Source: Proteus sp. FME41
GTDB lineage: Bacteria; Pseudomonadota; Gammaproteobacteria; Enterobacterales; Enterobacteriaceae
Direction of reading: 5' to 3'
Assembly (NCBI RefSeq): GCF_014897315.1
Contig: NZ_JABUYL010000004.1
Coordinates: 62,001 to 126,000 of the forward strand
Length of the DNA: 64,000 nucleotides
Shown here: in pieces, positions 50,554 through 60,964 of the stretch
Layout: each line of letters opens with the position of its first letter
Numbering within the stretch: position 1 is the first letter of the stretch
Made by a program: the position numbers and the translations under genes
Notes under the pieces: generated by a model
Databases searched by the model: none
Told to the model about the DNA's origin: nothing
Seen by the model: only the letters and a program-made list of their open reading frames with translations

Positions 50554-51905
50554 TGAGTTCATCGGTACATTATATCTCTATAAAAGAAACCACTGTTATC
50601 CGCTATCATCGACAATTAGCGAATAGCAAAAAACAATTTAAGCAATGGAAGGCATTAGTTGAACAACTTACATATCAAGATGAACGTGTGAGCCAAATTG
50701 AATCGACTTTTAATGCATTGGTTAAAGATAATCAACAATTGGATGTATTAGATGCTCATTCAGTGAGTCGATTAACAGAAAAATTAAGTCAGTTTATTGC
50801 ACCATTACGACAGGATATGAAAAACCTACGCGAACAAGTGCTTGAAGAAAAAGCGCTTGCACGTCATATCCACCAAGGTAAACAAAAATCATCGGCACTG
50901 TTAAAACAATTAAAATCACAATTAACACCCAACAGTGTTTTGAAGGCTGAAATTGAACTGAGCGAAAACATGAGCATGGAGGAAATGAGCTTATTATTAT
51001 TTCGTGTAACGGGTGAAATTGAAGCGCAAAAAGCACAATTCAGCCCTGCACAAACTGAATTATTGGCACAACTAAAAGTGCAATCTGCATATAACCAACA
51101 ATTATGGCAAGGTGGTGAGCCTCAAAGTCCATTTGCACAGCAATGCCACCAAATTGAATTGATGATTGAAAAATTACGGCTGGTGGGGAATGAAGTAGAA
51201 GCCAATCATCATGCAAATCAGCTTATTGAGATGCAGAAACTTTCTGATAGCAAGAAACAGCGTTTACTGGCAGATTCAATGATAATGAAGATGGCTGAAA
51301 GCTTGCGTAATAGCATAAGACGCATTGAGTTAATGGACGAATTAACACGTCTATGTGCAGAGCTTGAAAGCTTTGATGATAAAGAGATGCTGACACTGGG
51401 TCGTGATACAGAAGCGATTGCCTCATTAGCAACAGCCGAGCAACTGGATGTGATGATCACTAAGCTAAAACAGGCCATTGAAACTCATGAACAGCAACTT
51501 TCAATGCGACAACAATGTGAAGCCGTATTAACGGGTTTAAGTGAGTTAGGCTATGTGGTGCATGAAAATGCAGTAAATTCATGGCTTGATAATGGGCAAG
51601 TTGTTGTGTCTCATGCCACTATTCCTGATTATGGCTTAGAGTTAGGCGGAAAACAGGCACGTTTTCAAGCGAGAACGGTGGCGTTAACACATCAACGTGA
51701 TACCGCGAGAGATAAAGATGTTGATGCGATTTGGTGTAGTCAGCATCAACAATTACAAACAATTTTAGCGAAGTCTCATGCAGAACTATTGGTTGAACGA
51801 GCATTGCCAGCAGGGCAAAACACAATGAAAGTGATCGAAAGCGAAAGTAAGGCTCATCAACATTCAGTTACGCAAGTGCAAAAACCAAAAACGTTTAGCC
51901 GCTAA
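50550..51905 (+). CDS. Coiled-coil protein of the cassette
   Basis: 451-aa soluble protein, mainly long charged helices (about 20-330) with heptad-like Leu/Gln/Glu patterns, followed by a small C-terminal domain with ECEAVLTGL-like helix, ELGYVVHENAVNSWLDNGQV and IPDYGLELGGKQARFQAR. I do not recognise the family. ATG 50550 or 50553 overlaps the stop of the giant gene (ATGATGA), so translation is coupled and the products likely act together. A scaffold or sensor linking the helicase and the AAA+ protein is a guess. Terminator follows at 51926-51949. Confidence 0.8.
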   Translation: MMSSSVHYISIKETTVIRYHRQLANSKKQFKQWKALVEQLTYQDERVSQIESTFNALVKDNQQLDVLDAHSVSRLTEKLSQFIAPLRQDMKNLREQVLEEKALARHIHQGKQKSSALLKQLKSQLTPNSVLKAEIELSENMSMEEMSLLLFRVTGEIEAQKAQFSPAQTELLAQLKVQSAYNQQLWQGGEPQSPFAQQCHQIELMIEKLRLVGNEVEANHHANQLIEMQKLSDSKKQRLLADSMIMKMAESLRNSIRRIELMDELTRLCAELESFDDKEMLTLGRDTEAIASLATAEQLDVMITKLKQAIETHEQQLSMRQQCEAVLTGLSELGYVVHENAVNSWLDNGQVVVSHATIPDYGLELGGKQARFQARTVALTHQRDTARDKDVDAIWCSQHQQLQTILAKSHAELLVERALPAGQNTMKVIESESKAHQHSVTQVQKPKTFSR

Positions 51906-51925
51906 GCAATAAATAATAAACAATA

Positions 51926-51949
51926 AAAGCCACTCATTCGAGTGGCTTT
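51926..51949. terminator. Bidirectional terminator, cassette end / fbaB
   Basis: AAAGCCACTC (51926-51935) with GAGTGGCTTT (51940-51949), loop ATTC. A T-rich tract follows on the minus strand for fbaB; the plus side has only TTTC. Confidence 0.8.
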
Positions 51950-51967
51950 CACAGGCAAATCTATCCA

Positions 51968-53017
51968 TTAAGCAATAGTGACAGATTTATCCAAATAAAC
52001 ATCTTGTACTGCGTTAATCAATGCAACGCCGTCTTTCATTGATTTTTTGAACGCTTTGCGGCCTAAGATCAAGCCCATCCCTCCCGCACGTTTGTTAATA
52101 ACGGCGGTACGAACTGCATCTTCAAGGTCATTTTTACCCGAAGCGCCACCTGAGTTAATTAATCCCGCGCGTCCCATATAGCAATTAGCTAATTGGTAAC
52201 GAACTAAATCAATTGGATTTTCAGTGGTAAGTTTTGTGTAAACACGCTCATCAGTATGACCAAAACCAATCGCTTTAAAGCCACCGTTATTTTCAGCCAT
52301 TTTTTGTTTAACGATATCAGCACCAATAGTCGCCGCTAAATGGTTTGCCTGACCGGTTAAATCTGCACTTGCATGGTAATCTACACCATCTTTTTTGAAC
52401 GCAGGGTTGCGTAAATAAGCCCATAATACAGTGACCATACCCAATTCATGAGCACGTTCAAAGGCCATTGAGATCTCTTCAATTTGGCGACGGCTTTCTT
52501 GTGAACCAAAGTAAATGGTCGCACCCACTGCAACAGCACCCATTTCAAAGGCTTGTTCTACACTGGCATACAGTGTTTGGTCATATTGCGCTGGGTAGCT
52601 TAGTGTTTCATTGTGGTTTAATTTCACAAGAAAAGGGATTTTGTGTGCATAGCGGCGAGAAACAGAAGCAAGAACACCATAAGTAGAGGCAACACAGTTA
52701 CAACCTGCTTCAATTGCCAGTTCCACAATATTTTTTGGATCAAAATAGAGTGGGTTTGCGGCAAAAGAGGCTGCGGCAGAGTGCTCAACACCTTGGTCAA
52801 CAGGTAGAATAGACAGATAACCCGTTCCCGCTAAACGCCCGTGATTAAACAGGGTTTGCATTGAGCGTAACACGCTATTAGGGCGATTGTTATCAATCAT
52901 GACACGATCAACAAAGTCAGAACCTGGCAGGTAGAGATTTTCGCTCGGGATGGTTTGGCAACGATGGTCTAATAATGATTTTGCATCAGCACCTAACAAA
53001 CTTACTATATCAGTCAT
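51968..53017 (-). CDS. fbaB: Class I fructose-bisphosphate aldolase FbaB
   Basis: DhnA-type class I aldolase (Schiff base) acting in glycolysis/gluconeogenesis. The 349 aa align end to end with E. coli FbaB (350): [87 protein letters not shown], then [20 protein letters not shown] with one residue fewer in the loop. The catalytic Lys lies in the IVKQK region. RBS GGAG before ATG 53017. Separate from the cassette by strand and terminator. Confidence 0.96.
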   Translation of the reverse strand: MTDIVSLLGADAKSLLDHRCQTIPSENLYLPGSDFVDRVMIDNNRPNSVLRSMQTLFNHGRLAGTGYLSILPVDQGVEHSAAASFAANPLYFDPKNIVELAIEAGCNCVASTYGVLASVSRRYAHKIPFLVKLNHNETLSYPAQYDQTLYASVEQAFEMGAVAVGATIYFGSQESRRQIEEISMAFERAHELGMVTVLWAYLRNPAFKKDGVDYHASADLTGQANHLAATIGADIVKQKMAENNGGFKAIGFGHTDERVYTKLTTENPIDLVRYQLANCYMGRAGLINSGGASGKNDLEDAVRTAVINKRAGGMGLILGRKAFKKSMKDGVALINAVQDVYLDKSVTIA

Positions 53018-53066
53018 TACATACTCCAGTTCATGATGAGATGAGAGTGATTGTCATTTATCTACA

Positions 53067-53960
53067 TTAAGATAACAAGTCACATTGAGGCGGTAACCGG
53101 CAGTGGATCGCTTCAGGTAACACAATAAATTCAAATTTATTCCCTAAAAGGGGTTCTCCATCTAAATTAAACACCATTTCATGAGAAGCACTAATGTTTA
53201 CCCAGCGACTTTCTCGCTCAATTATCTTGTCATTTTTCTTGCTATCAAACATGCTGCTTAAAATAGAGGGGAGAAGTTCATGGGCTTCAACAATGGTGAT
53301 ATTGAGTTTATTGTCATTAATTAAGGCTTCAGAGCATAATTTTTGCCCGCCACCCGCTTGACGGCCATTACCGATAGCTAAAATAAGAGACTCACCTTCC
53401 CAATGGAAATTTTCAGCTTCAATAGTGCAATAATCCGCTTTTAAAGAGTCGATACTTAAAAGACCATTAATAAAATAGGCGGCTCCTCCTAATGCTGATT
53501 TTAATGCCTCAGGCGTTTCTGTTGTGATTTTGGTTCCAAAACCCCCTGATGCCATATTGATAAAATAGTGCGTCTTGTTCACGGAGATAATATCAATGGG
53601 AACAGCACGGCCTTTAACCGCTAAATTAAGCGCATTTTCCATATCACGAGGAATTTGTGCGCTGGTGGCAAAATCATTTGCTGTGCCTAATGGAATCATG
53701 CCAAGTGTCGGTAAAGATGAGGGGGAAAGATGAATTAATTCAGAAACAACGCTATTAATCGTTCCGTCACCACCTGCTGCAATCACCGTTTCTGCCTGTA
53801 TATCTATAGCTTCTTGTACAAAACGACGTATATCACTGGATTCCCAAGTTACTCTGACTTGGAGGTTAAAACCTTCGTTACGTAATTGGTAAACCGCTTT
53901 TCTTAATGCACCGTTGTTAGCGCTTTTTCCATTAATGATCAGCAAACTAATTTTACTCAT
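53067..53960 (-). CDS. yegS: Lipid kinase YegS
   Basis: 297-aa member of the diacylglycerol-kinase catalytic family; E. coli and Salmonella YegS phosphorylate phosphatidylglycerol in vitro. N-terminal ISLLIINGKSANNGALRKAV and the nucleotide-binding AAGGDGTINSVVSELI, then TLGMIPLGTANDFATS and GNGRQAGGGQKLCSEALIND match the family. Native role unknown. Lies between fbaB and trhP, as these genes cluster in E. coli. RBS GGGA before ATG. Confidence 0.93.
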   Translation of the reverse strand: MSKISLLIINGKSANNGALRKAVYQLRNEGFNLQVRVTWESSDIRRFVQEAIDIQAETVIAAGGDGTINSVVSELIHLSPSSLPTLGMIPLGTANDFATSAQIPRDMENALNLAVKGRAVPIDIISVNKTHYFINMASGGFGTKITTETPEALKSALGGAAYFINGLLSIDSLKADYCTIEAENFHWEGESLILAIGNGRQAGGGQKLCSEALINDNKLNITIVEAHELLPSILSSMFDSKKNDKIIERESRWVNISASHEMVFNLDGEPLLGNKFEFIVLPEAIHCRLPPQCDLLS

Positions 53961-54092
53961 TGATGAGTCCCTTTAATTGAATCACTCTTTTAAAGGTAAT
54001 GGATATCGAGAAAATTACTATTTTTTTTACAAAGGATAACGAAAATGGAACCTATTTTACGTCAAGGGGGGAGAATGAAGAGAGCGAAGTGA

Positions 54093-54130
54093 AAAAAGAA
54101 AAGGCAAATCCAAGGGAGATTGGATTTGCC
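54093..54130 (-). terminator. Terminator of trhP
   Basis: GGCAAATCCAA with TTGGATTTGCC (arms 54120-54130 and 54103-54113), then TTTTCTTTTTT on the minus strand. Confidence 0.88.
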
Positions 54131-54261
54131 AAGGAGGTGGTTCCTAGTCTTACTGTATTCATTCTAGTTCTTTATTTTTCGGAACTGATGATACGGTAAA
54201 CAAATCATTATTGATGTGATCTGCATTTGAAATTGACCACATTAAATCAGATTATGACGCT

Positions 54262-55641
54262 TTACTTCACTTCTACAGCATCAATCTTATGCGGTTGACG
54301 TGTTGTTGTACCTTGCAGATTACGGATCAGTAAAGCGAAATCTAAATCAACATCTTCAGGAACAGATAAATAAACCATGTGACCATTACCTGGTGCAACA
54401 TCAGTTGGCTGTAATTTTTTGTTAAACAGCGCTTCTAAGGTAAATTGAACATTACCTGTTGTTGTCATTAATTCTAGGCTATCGCCTAAAACAAATTTAT
54501 TTTTGACATCGACTTCTGCTAAACCATTAACACGCTTACCTGTGAACTCACCGACAAATTGTTGAGTGTCAGACACAGAGTAGCCATATTCATAAGTTTG
54601 GTAAGAATCATGGGTATGACGACGTAAGAAACCTTCGGTATAACCTCGGTGTGCTAAGCCTTCTAAGGTCGTTAGCAACGTTGGATCGAATGGTTTGCCT
54701 GCAACAGCATCATCAATCGCACGGCGATACATTTGAGCTGTACGTGCGCAGTAATAGAAGGATTTAGTACGGCCCTCAATTTTCAGAGAATGCACACCCA
54801 TTTGAGTTAATTGCTCGACGTGTTCAATCGCACGTAAATCTTTAGAGTTCATGATATAAGTGCCGTGTTCATCTTCGAACGCAGTCATATATTCACCAGG
54901 GCGTTTTGCTTCTTCAATTAAGTAGACTTTATCTGTTGGTGCGCCAACACCTAAAGTAGGCTCAACGTTTTTAACGGGAATGGGTGTGTACTTTTCAACG
55001 ATATTCCCTACATCGTCTTCTTTGCCTTCTTCAACTTTGTATTCCCAACGGCAAGCATTTGTGCAAGTACCTTGGTTCGGGTCACGCTTATTGATATAGC
55101 CAGATAACAGGCAACGACCTGAATATGCCATACATAATGCACCGTGAACAAAAATTTCTAATTCCATATCCGGAACTTGCTTGCGAATTTCAGCAATCTC
55201 ATCAATAGAGAGTTCACGAGAAAGAATAACGCGAGTTAATCCCATTTGACGCCAAAATTTTACGGTTGCCCAGTTGACGGCATTGGCTTGGACTGAAAGG
55301 TGAATATCCATTTCAGGGAAGGCTTCACGCACCATCATGATCAAACCCGGATCAGACATAATCAGCGCATCAGGGCCCATATCAATGACGGGTTTTAAGT
55401 CACGGATAAAGGTTTTTAATTTAGCGTTGTGCGGTGCAATATTAACCACAACATAGAAGCGTTTACCTAGTTCGTGAGCTTCTTGAATACCTTTAGCAAG
55501 GTTTTCGTGGTTAAATTCATTATTACGCACACGTAAGCTATAACGTGGCTGACCTGCATAAACGGCGTCTGCGCCATAAGCAAATGCATAGCGCATATTT
55601 TTTAATGAGCCAGCAGGAGAAAGCAATTCGGGTGTAAACAT
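54262..55641 (-). CDS. trhP: tRNA hydroxylation protein TrhP (YegQ), U32 peptidase family
   Basis: 459-aa U32-family protein needed, in E. coli, for prephenate-dependent hydroxylation of uridine-34 in tRNA (toward cmo5U). N-terminus FTPELLSPAGSLKNMRYAFA YGADAVYAG; family cysteines in VHGALCMAYSGRCLLSGY and GTCTNACRW (C-x6-C-x15-C-x3-C). These suggest an iron-sulfur site. The C-terminal barrel-like domain ends with the extension DVDLDFALLIRNLQ. RBS AGGAAA precedes ATG. Lies downstream of baeR on the same strand, 119 bp apart, as in E. coli (yegQ after baeSR). Confidence 0.93.
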   Translation of the reverse strand: MFTPELLSPAGSLKNMRYAFAYGADAVYAGQPRYSLRVRNNEFNHENLAKGIQEAHELGKRFYVVVNIAPHNAKLKTFIRDLKPVIDMGPDALIMSDPGLIMMVREAFPEMDIHLSVQANAVNWATVKFWRQMGLTRVILSRELSIDEIAEIRKQVPDMELEIFVHGALCMAYSGRCLLSGYINKRDPNQGTCTNACRWEYKVEEGKEDDVGNIVEKYTPIPVKNVEPTLGVGAPTDKVYLIEEAKRPGEYMTAFEDEHGTYIMNSKDLRAIEHVEQLTQMGVHSLKIEGRTKSFYYCARTAQMYRRAIDDAVAGKPFDPTLLTTLEGLAHRGYTEGFLRRHTHDSYQTYEYGYSVSDTQQFVGEFTGKRVNGLAEVDVKNKFVLGDSLELMTTTGNVQFTLEALFNKKLQPTDVAPGNGHMVYLSVPEDVDLDFALLIRNLQGTTTRQPHKIDAVEVK

Positions 55642-55760
55642 GGTTAATTTCCTGGTTCTGATTTCAAGTCAGTCCCCCACACATTGGGTAGGGGTATATC
55701 ATAAAGGGGGGGATTCTAGCGCTTAAGTGTAGCGAGGTTCAATGTATTCCTGAAAAAATA

Positions 55761-56468
55761 TTATCGAAAACGATAAGCTTGGGTTTCCCAACGATAGCCT
55801 TGACCATAAATTGAGCGAATAAACTCAATTTGATCATTAAGTTGCTCAAGTTTACGTCGTAAATTTTTAATATGACTATCAATGGTTCTGTCCGTCACAA
55901 TACGGTAATCATCATAAAGGTGATCCATTAGTTGATCACGGGTTAATATTTTTCCGGATTGTGTGGCTAAGGCTTTGAGTAAACGGAATTCAGCCGTGGT
56001 TAAGTCGAGAACTTTATGGTTGTATTGAATTTGATAAGCTTGTTCATCAATGACCACTAACTTATCACTTTGAACAATATCTTGAGGTCGATAATAACGG
56101 CGTAATAACGTTTTAACTCTGGCAACAACTTCTCTTGGGCTGTAAGGTTTACAAATATAATCATCAGCACCAATTTCAAGCCCTAACAATCTGTCCACTT
56201 CTTCTGTTTTAGCGGTCACCATAATAATGGGAATATCGGAAAACTGGCGTAACTCTTTGCAGACAGTAATACCATCTTTAACCGGTAGCATAAGGTCTAA
56301 CAATACTAAATCGTAATGTTGTTGTTTCACAGAGTGGCTAACGTCAGCGCCAGTGGCTAACCAGTGAGTTTGATAACCCGATGCATGAAGATAATCAATG
56401 AGTAATTGGGCAAGCTTGGGTTCATCTTCAACAATCAGGATTGAATAGGGTGATTCAGACGCTGTCAT
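55761..56468 (-). CDS. baeR: Two-component response regulator BaeR
   Basis: OmpR-family activator of envelope-stress and efflux genes (mdtABC, acrD, spy in E. coli). 235 aa: receiver domain with [18 protein letters not shown], phospho-acceptor Asp in [15 protein letters not shown] and Lys in [12 protein letters not shown]; winged helix with [20 protein letters not shown], then [16 protein letters not shown]. Starts 39 nt after baeS stop, same operon. Confidence 0.95.
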   Translation of the reverse strand: MTASESPYSILIVEDEPKLAQLLIDYLHASGYQTHWLATGADVSHSVKQQHYDLVLLDLMLPVKDGITVCKELRQFSDIPIIMVTAKTEEVDRLLGLEIGADDYICKPYSPREVVARVKTLLRRYYRPQDIVQSDKLVVIDEQAYQIQYNHKVLDLTTAEFRLLKALATQSGKILTRDQLMDHLYDDYRIVTDRTIDSHIKNLRRKLEQLNDQIEFIRSIYGQGYRWETQAYRFR

Positions 56469-56507
56469 TTATTGGCTCAATATTTATAGGCTCAGTGGTA
56501 ATAACGC

Positions 56508-57884
56508 TTAAAGATCATCAGAGTATGCGGGTAATTCTATAAGAATTTTCATGCCACCTAAAGAGGATGGCATCGCACTTATCTTACCATTATGAGCTTC
56601 AACAATATTTTCGCAAATAGAAAGGCCTAATCCTGAGCCGCCACTTGCCCGATTACGCGAGCTTTCTGCGCGATAAAAGCGCTGAAAAACAATGTGATAT
56701 TGAGATTCATCAAGTCCTGATGCGCTGTCTTCTAATGAAATAAAGACATGGTCATGCTCTTTTTTTGTGCTGATATGCAGTTGTCCACCAGAATAAGTAT
56801 AACGCACACTATTCTCTAATAGGTTATGGAAAAGCTGAATAAGCCTATCAGGATCCGCTTGCACAATCAGCGGAGATAAATCATCTAATTCAGTGTGTAA
56901 GGCAATATCTTTGGTTTGATACGTGTGGCGATAAGACGCTACCGCTAATAAAATTACCTCATTGATATCAATAAAGTCTTTACGATAAGTTAAAGAGCCT
57001 CTGTCTGATAATGAGAGCTGGTGGAGATCGTTCACCAGCTTTGTTAGGTTTGTGACTTCAAATAAAAGTGAGTTTACTGTGTCTGTTGTGGGTTTTCTCA
57101 CACCATCTTGTAACGCTTCAAGTTCACCTTTTAAAATGGCGAGAGGGGTGCGTAATTCGTGTGAGATATCTGCCATATAATCACGGCGAATTTGTTCATT
57201 CTTTTCTAGCGTGCTGGCAAGTTGGTTAAAGTCAGTTGCGAGTTGGCTGATTTCATCTTTACTGCTGGGCGTCACTCGAACAGAAAAATCACCTGCAGCT
57301 AATTTATGTGTGGCTTCAACCAGTCGCTTCACTGGGCGTATCATATTGCGAGAAAGGATCAGTGTAATTAATAAAGCAAAAAGAACAGCCAAACCTGCAA
57401 TGACCCAACTGGTGCGTAGTTGTTGTTTGTCAAAACTGACATCTGCTTCACTACTGATTTTATCGGCAGCGCTGACAATCACCCAGCCAACAATCTCATC
57501 ATGAAAAGTAATCGGTTTTCTAAAGGTTTCTTCTGGAAATTGATTATCATGACCAAATAAGCGTTTCATGTCTTTATCAACAATCCAAAATTGTGTACGC
57601 CATCCCCTTGGTGGTGGGCCTTCACTGCTTTGGCTTATTTGGTCAATGCTACGTAGAATTTGATAAAGAGAGCGATCATCTCTATTAAGGAAACGCCAAT
57701 CTCCCGTTAAGGTATATTGATCCGTTAAGGCCTCAGCTAAAAGAGTTGCACGCTGTTCACTGTTTTTCTTGATATAGCCAATAAAGCCTTGTTGAAAGCT
57801 ACCGCGAATCCCGATATGCATCGCAAGAACCACGACCATACAGGTGGTGAAAACGACCAAGAACAGCTTGCTTCTCAGTTTCAT
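56508..57884 (-). CDS. baeS: Sensor histidine kinase BaeS
   Basis: Inner-membrane histidine kinase partner of BaeR, responding in E. coli to indole, tannin and other envelope-damaging compounds. 458 aa from ATG 57884, which overlaps the mdtC stop (ATGA); upstream codons lie inside mdtC. An N-terminal membrane helix, a periplasmic domain ([10 protein letters not shown]), a second membrane helix, a HAMP domain ([20 protein letters not shown]), an H box [21 protein letters not shown] box [14 protein letters not shown] and G box [19 protein letters not shown]. Full length. Confidence 0.95.
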   Translation of the reverse strand: MKLRSKLFLVVFTTCMVVVLAMHIGIRGSFQQGFIGYIKKNSEQRATLLAEALTDQYTLTGDWRFLNRDDRSLYQILRSIDQISQSSEGPPPRGWRTQFWIVDKDMKRLFGHDNQFPEETFRKPITFHDEIVGWVIVSAADKISSEADVSFDKQQLRTSWVIAGLAVLFALLITLILSRNMIRPVKRLVEATHKLAAGDFSVRVTPSSKDEISQLATDFNQLASTLEKNEQIRRDYMADISHELRTPLAILKGELEALQDGVRKPTTDTVNSLLFEVTNLTKLVNDLHQLSLSDRGSLTYRKDFIDINEVILLAVASYRHTYQTKDIALHTELDDLSPLIVQADPDRLIQLFHNLLENSVRYTYSGGQLHISTKKEHDHVFISLEDSASGLDESQYHIVFQRFYRAESSRNRASGGSGLGLSICENIVEAHNGKISAMPSSLGGMKILIELPAYSDDL

Positions 57885-60800
57885 GCCTTTGCCTCTTTTT
57901 TGCTGATACGTCGCTGTTGCCAACGTTCACGCAATCCATCAAAAAATAGATAAATAACAGGGGTGGTATAAAGTGTAAGCAGTTGACTCATTAATAATCC
58001 GCCTACAATCGTTATTCCTAAAGGTTGTCTTAACTCTGCACCATCACCGCTTCCTAACATAAGGGGCAATGCGCCAAATAATGCAGCAAGAGTGGTCATT
58101 ATTATAGGACGAAAACGCAATAGGCTGGCTTGAATAATGGCGTCTTTGGCTGACAGCTTACCTTCACGCTGTGCTGTAATTGCAAAATCGACCATAATAA
58201 TCGCGTTTTTTTTCACAATACCGATAAGCAACATAATGCCGATAAGCGCAATCAGGCTAAAAGGCGTATCGAAAAGCTGTAACGCTAATAAGGCACCCAC
58301 ACCCGCAGAAGGGAGCGTTGATAAAATGGTCAGTGGATGAATATAGCTTTCATACAGCACACCTAATACCAAATAGACCGTGATAATCGCCGCGACGATA
58401 AGAATAAGTTGTGATTTTATGGTTTCTTGGAAAATCTGTGCCGTACCTGCAAAGGTACCTCTTACTGTATTGGGGACACCCAGCTCTGTCATGGTGCGCT
58501 CAATAGAATTAATAGCATCCGCTAATGTATAGCCTTCTGGAATATTAAAGGCAATTGTTGAGGCGGCAGATAATCCTTGATGATTGACGCTTAACGGTGC
58601 ATTAGCTGGATACCAACTTGCAAAAGCAGATAATGGAATGCGCTCACCTTGGTTATTAACCACATACATTTTATCTAGTGCAGAAACGTCTTGTGTATAT
58701 TGTTCAGAGACTTCCATAACCACTTTATATTGATTCAGTGGGGCATAAATCGTGGAGATCTGACGTTGACCAAAAGCGTTATTAAGCAAGTTATTCACAT
58801 CACTGACATTAATCCCTAATTGCGACAGAGTATCGCGATCGTAAGTTAATGCCATTTCAGCGCCTTTATCTTCTTTGTCAGAGTTCACATCCACAAGTTC
58901 AGGTAATTCGCCTAATGCTTTACGTACAATAGGTTCCCATTTTCGTAATTCACTTAAATCGTCGGCTAATAATGTGAATTGATAACTCGCATTGGCCTGA
59001 CGCCCTCCTGCTCGAACATCTTGTACTGGCATTAAAAAGAGGTTGGCACCGGGCTCATCTGCTAACTTTGCACGTAGGCGATTAATCACTTGGTTGGCGC
59101 TATCGGTACGTTCTGACAGTGGATTGAGGGAGATAAACATAAACCCACTGTTAATGCGACCACCGCCAGTAAAGCCCGTAACGCTATCAACATCTTTATC
59201 GGCATTAATTTCTTGCATAAAACGGGTCATTTTTTCTTTCATTGACTGGAATGAAATGCTTTGGTCTGCACGCACAAATCCCATTAAACGACCTGTATCT
59301 TGATCAGGGAAAAACGTTTTGGGTGCACTAATATATAAATAAGCATTTAAGCCCAATGTGGCGAGAAAAATCGCCATAACCCAGCGTCGATGACGCAGTG
59401 CTGCCTGTAATGTGACACTGTAACCTTGCTGGGTGCGAAAAAGTAACTTACCAAAACCCCGTAAATGCGATTGTGCTTTGGGTTTCATCCCTTTTAATAA
59501 ATGCGCACACATCATGGGCGTTAGCGTGAGAGAAACAAATAGCGAGATAGCAATTGCGGTTGTTAAGGTGATGGCAAATTCTTTAAATAATCGCCCAACA
59601 AGCCCATCCATCAAGAGTAATGGAATAAAGACTGCAACAAGAGAAATACTCATTGAAAGCACTGTAAAACCAACTTCACCAACCCCTTTCAAGGCAGCAT
59701 CTTTAGGTTTTAAACCATTCTCAATATGGCGAGAGATATTTTCGAGTACCACAATGGCATCATCAACCACAAAGCCAGTCGCAACGGTTAATGCCATTAA
59801 TGAAAGGTTGTTTAAACTAAAGCCACAAAGATACATGGCTGAAAAAGTACCAATTAATGAAACGGGTACAGCAACGGCAGGGATCAGTGTGGCGCGACCT
59901 GAGCGTAAAAATAAGAACACCACTAAAATCACTAGTGCCACCGCAATGGCTAACGCACGTTCAACTTCGGCTAATGATGCACGAATAGTGGGTGTTCTAT
60001 CTTGTGCAACTTTTAAATCAACACTTGCAGGGAGCAGTTCACGTAATTCTGGAAGTTCATCCCGAATGCGATTTACGGTTTCAATGATATTGGCACCTGC
60101 TTCACGACGAATAACCAGCAAAATAGCAGGTTCTCCGCCACTCATTCCTGCGGCTCGTGAGTTTTGTACAGAATCAGTAACTTCGGCTATATCACTTAAA
60201 CGTACAACCGAATCTTGATTGTAATGCACGATCACTGGGCGATATTCTGCCGCTTTACTGAGCTCATCGTTGGTTTGGATTTGCCAACGATTCTCATCGT
60301 TATTGACAAAGCCTTGAGGGCGTCGCACATTCGCTTGGCTAATTGCTTTTCTAACATCATCGAGGCTGACATTTTGGTTAAATAACGCATCAGGATTGAG
60401 AGCAACACGTATCGCGGGTAATGAACCGCCACCGACAGAAACTTCACTGACACCTTCAATCTGCGAGATTTTTTGTGCCAACCGTGTTGAGGCAAGATCG
60501 TAAAGCTCTCCCGTGTTTTGAGTATCAGAGGTGAGCGTTAAGATCATAATCGGAGCATCAGAAGGATTCGATTTATAATAACGCGGACGGCTTGGCATAC
60601 CTGAAGGCAACAAGCTTTGTGAGGCATTTAACGCAGCCTGTACATCACGCGCGGCGGTATTGATATCTTTGTTTAAATCGAACACTAGCGTAATGCTGGT
60701 ACTGCCAAGCGAACTGCTTGATGTCATTTCATCAATACCTGCAATTCGCCCTAAAGAGCGTTCAAGCGGTGTTGCCACAGATGACGCCATCGTTTCTGGT

Positions 60801-60964
60801 GACGCCCCGGGTAAGGAGGCGTAAATATTAATAACGGGATAATCGACTTGAGGCAGTGGCGCAACAGGAAGCAACATAAACCCGAGTGCACCACACAATG
60901 AAATTGCCAAACTGAGCAACGTGGTTGCTACGGGGCGTTGAATAAAGAGGGCGAAGAACTTCAT
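57881..60964 (-). CDS. mdtC: Multidrug efflux RND transporter subunit MdtC
   Basis: Inner-membrane RND proton antiporter, 1027 aa (E. coli 1025); works with MdtB as a heterotrimer, with MdtA adaptor and TolC, exporting bile salts, novobiocin and similar. N-terminus [20 protein letters not shown]; proton-relay aspartates in [18 protein letters not shown]; conserved [15 protein letters not shown]-terminal [20 protein letters not shown]. Start overlaps the mdtB stop by 4 bp; end overlaps baeS. mdtD, which lies between mdtC and baeS in E. coli, is absent. Confidence 0.96.
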   Translation of the reverse strand: MKFFALFIQRPVATTLLSLAISLCGALGFMLLPVAPLPQVDYPVINIYASLPGASPETMASSVATPLERSLGRIAGIDEMTSSSSLGSTSITLVFDLNKDINTAARDVQAALNASQSLLPSGMPSRPRYYKSNPSDAPIMILTLTSDTQNTGELYDLASTRLAQKISQIEGVSEVSVGGGSLPAIRVALNPDALFNQNVSLDDVRKAISQANVRRPQGFVNNDENRWQIQTNDELSKAAEYRPVIVHYNQDSVVRLSDIAEVTDSVQNSRAAGMSGGEPAILLVIRREAGANIIETVNRIRDELPELRELLPASVDLKVAQDRTPTIRASLAEVERALAIAVALVILVVFLFLRSGRATLIPAVAVPVSLIGTFSAMYLCGFSLNNLSLMALTVATGFVVDDAIVVLENISRHIENGLKPKDAALKGVGEVGFTVLSMSISLVAVFIPLLLMDGLVGRLFKEFAITLTTAIAISLFVSLTLTPMMCAHLLKGMKPKAQSHLRGFGKLLFRTQQGYSVTLQAALRHRRWVMAIFLATLGLNAYLYISAPKTFFPDQDTGRLMGFVRADQSISFQSMKEKMTRFMQEINADKDVDSVTGFTGGGRINSGFMFISLNPLSERTDSANQVINRLRAKLADEPGANLFLMPVQDVRAGGRQANASYQFTLLADDLSELRKWEPIVRKALGELPELVDVNSDKEDKGAEMALTYDRDTLSQLGINVSDVNNLLNNAFGQRQISTIYAPLNQYKVVMEVSEQYTQDVSALDKMYVVNNQGERIPLSAFASWYPANAPLSVNHQGLSAASTIAFNIPEGYTLADAINSIERTMTELGVPNTVRGTFAGTAQIFQETIKSQLILIVAAIITVYLVLGVLYESYIHPLTILSTLPSAGVGALLALQLFDTPFSLIALIGIMLLIGIVKKNAIIMVDFAITAQREGKLSAKDAIIQASLLRFRPIIMTTLAALFGALPLMLGSGDGAELRQPLGITIVGGLLMSQLLTLYTTPVIYLFFDGLRERWQQRRISKKEAKA

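Noticed and set aside
41814-51905. Assignment of the cassette to BREX, DISARM or Zorya
   Set aside because: No methyltransferase, PglZ, PLD or ZorAB-like membrane protein; only the kinase-helicase part overlaps with Mokosh.
53999-54199. 66-codon plus-strand frame between yegS and trhP
   Set aside because: It runs through the trhP terminator hairpin and has no recognisable features.
59433-60218. 261-codon plus-strand frame opposite mdtC
   Set aside because: Long only because the mdtC sequence avoids stops on that strand; the translation is Lys/Thr/Ser-rich shadow sequence.
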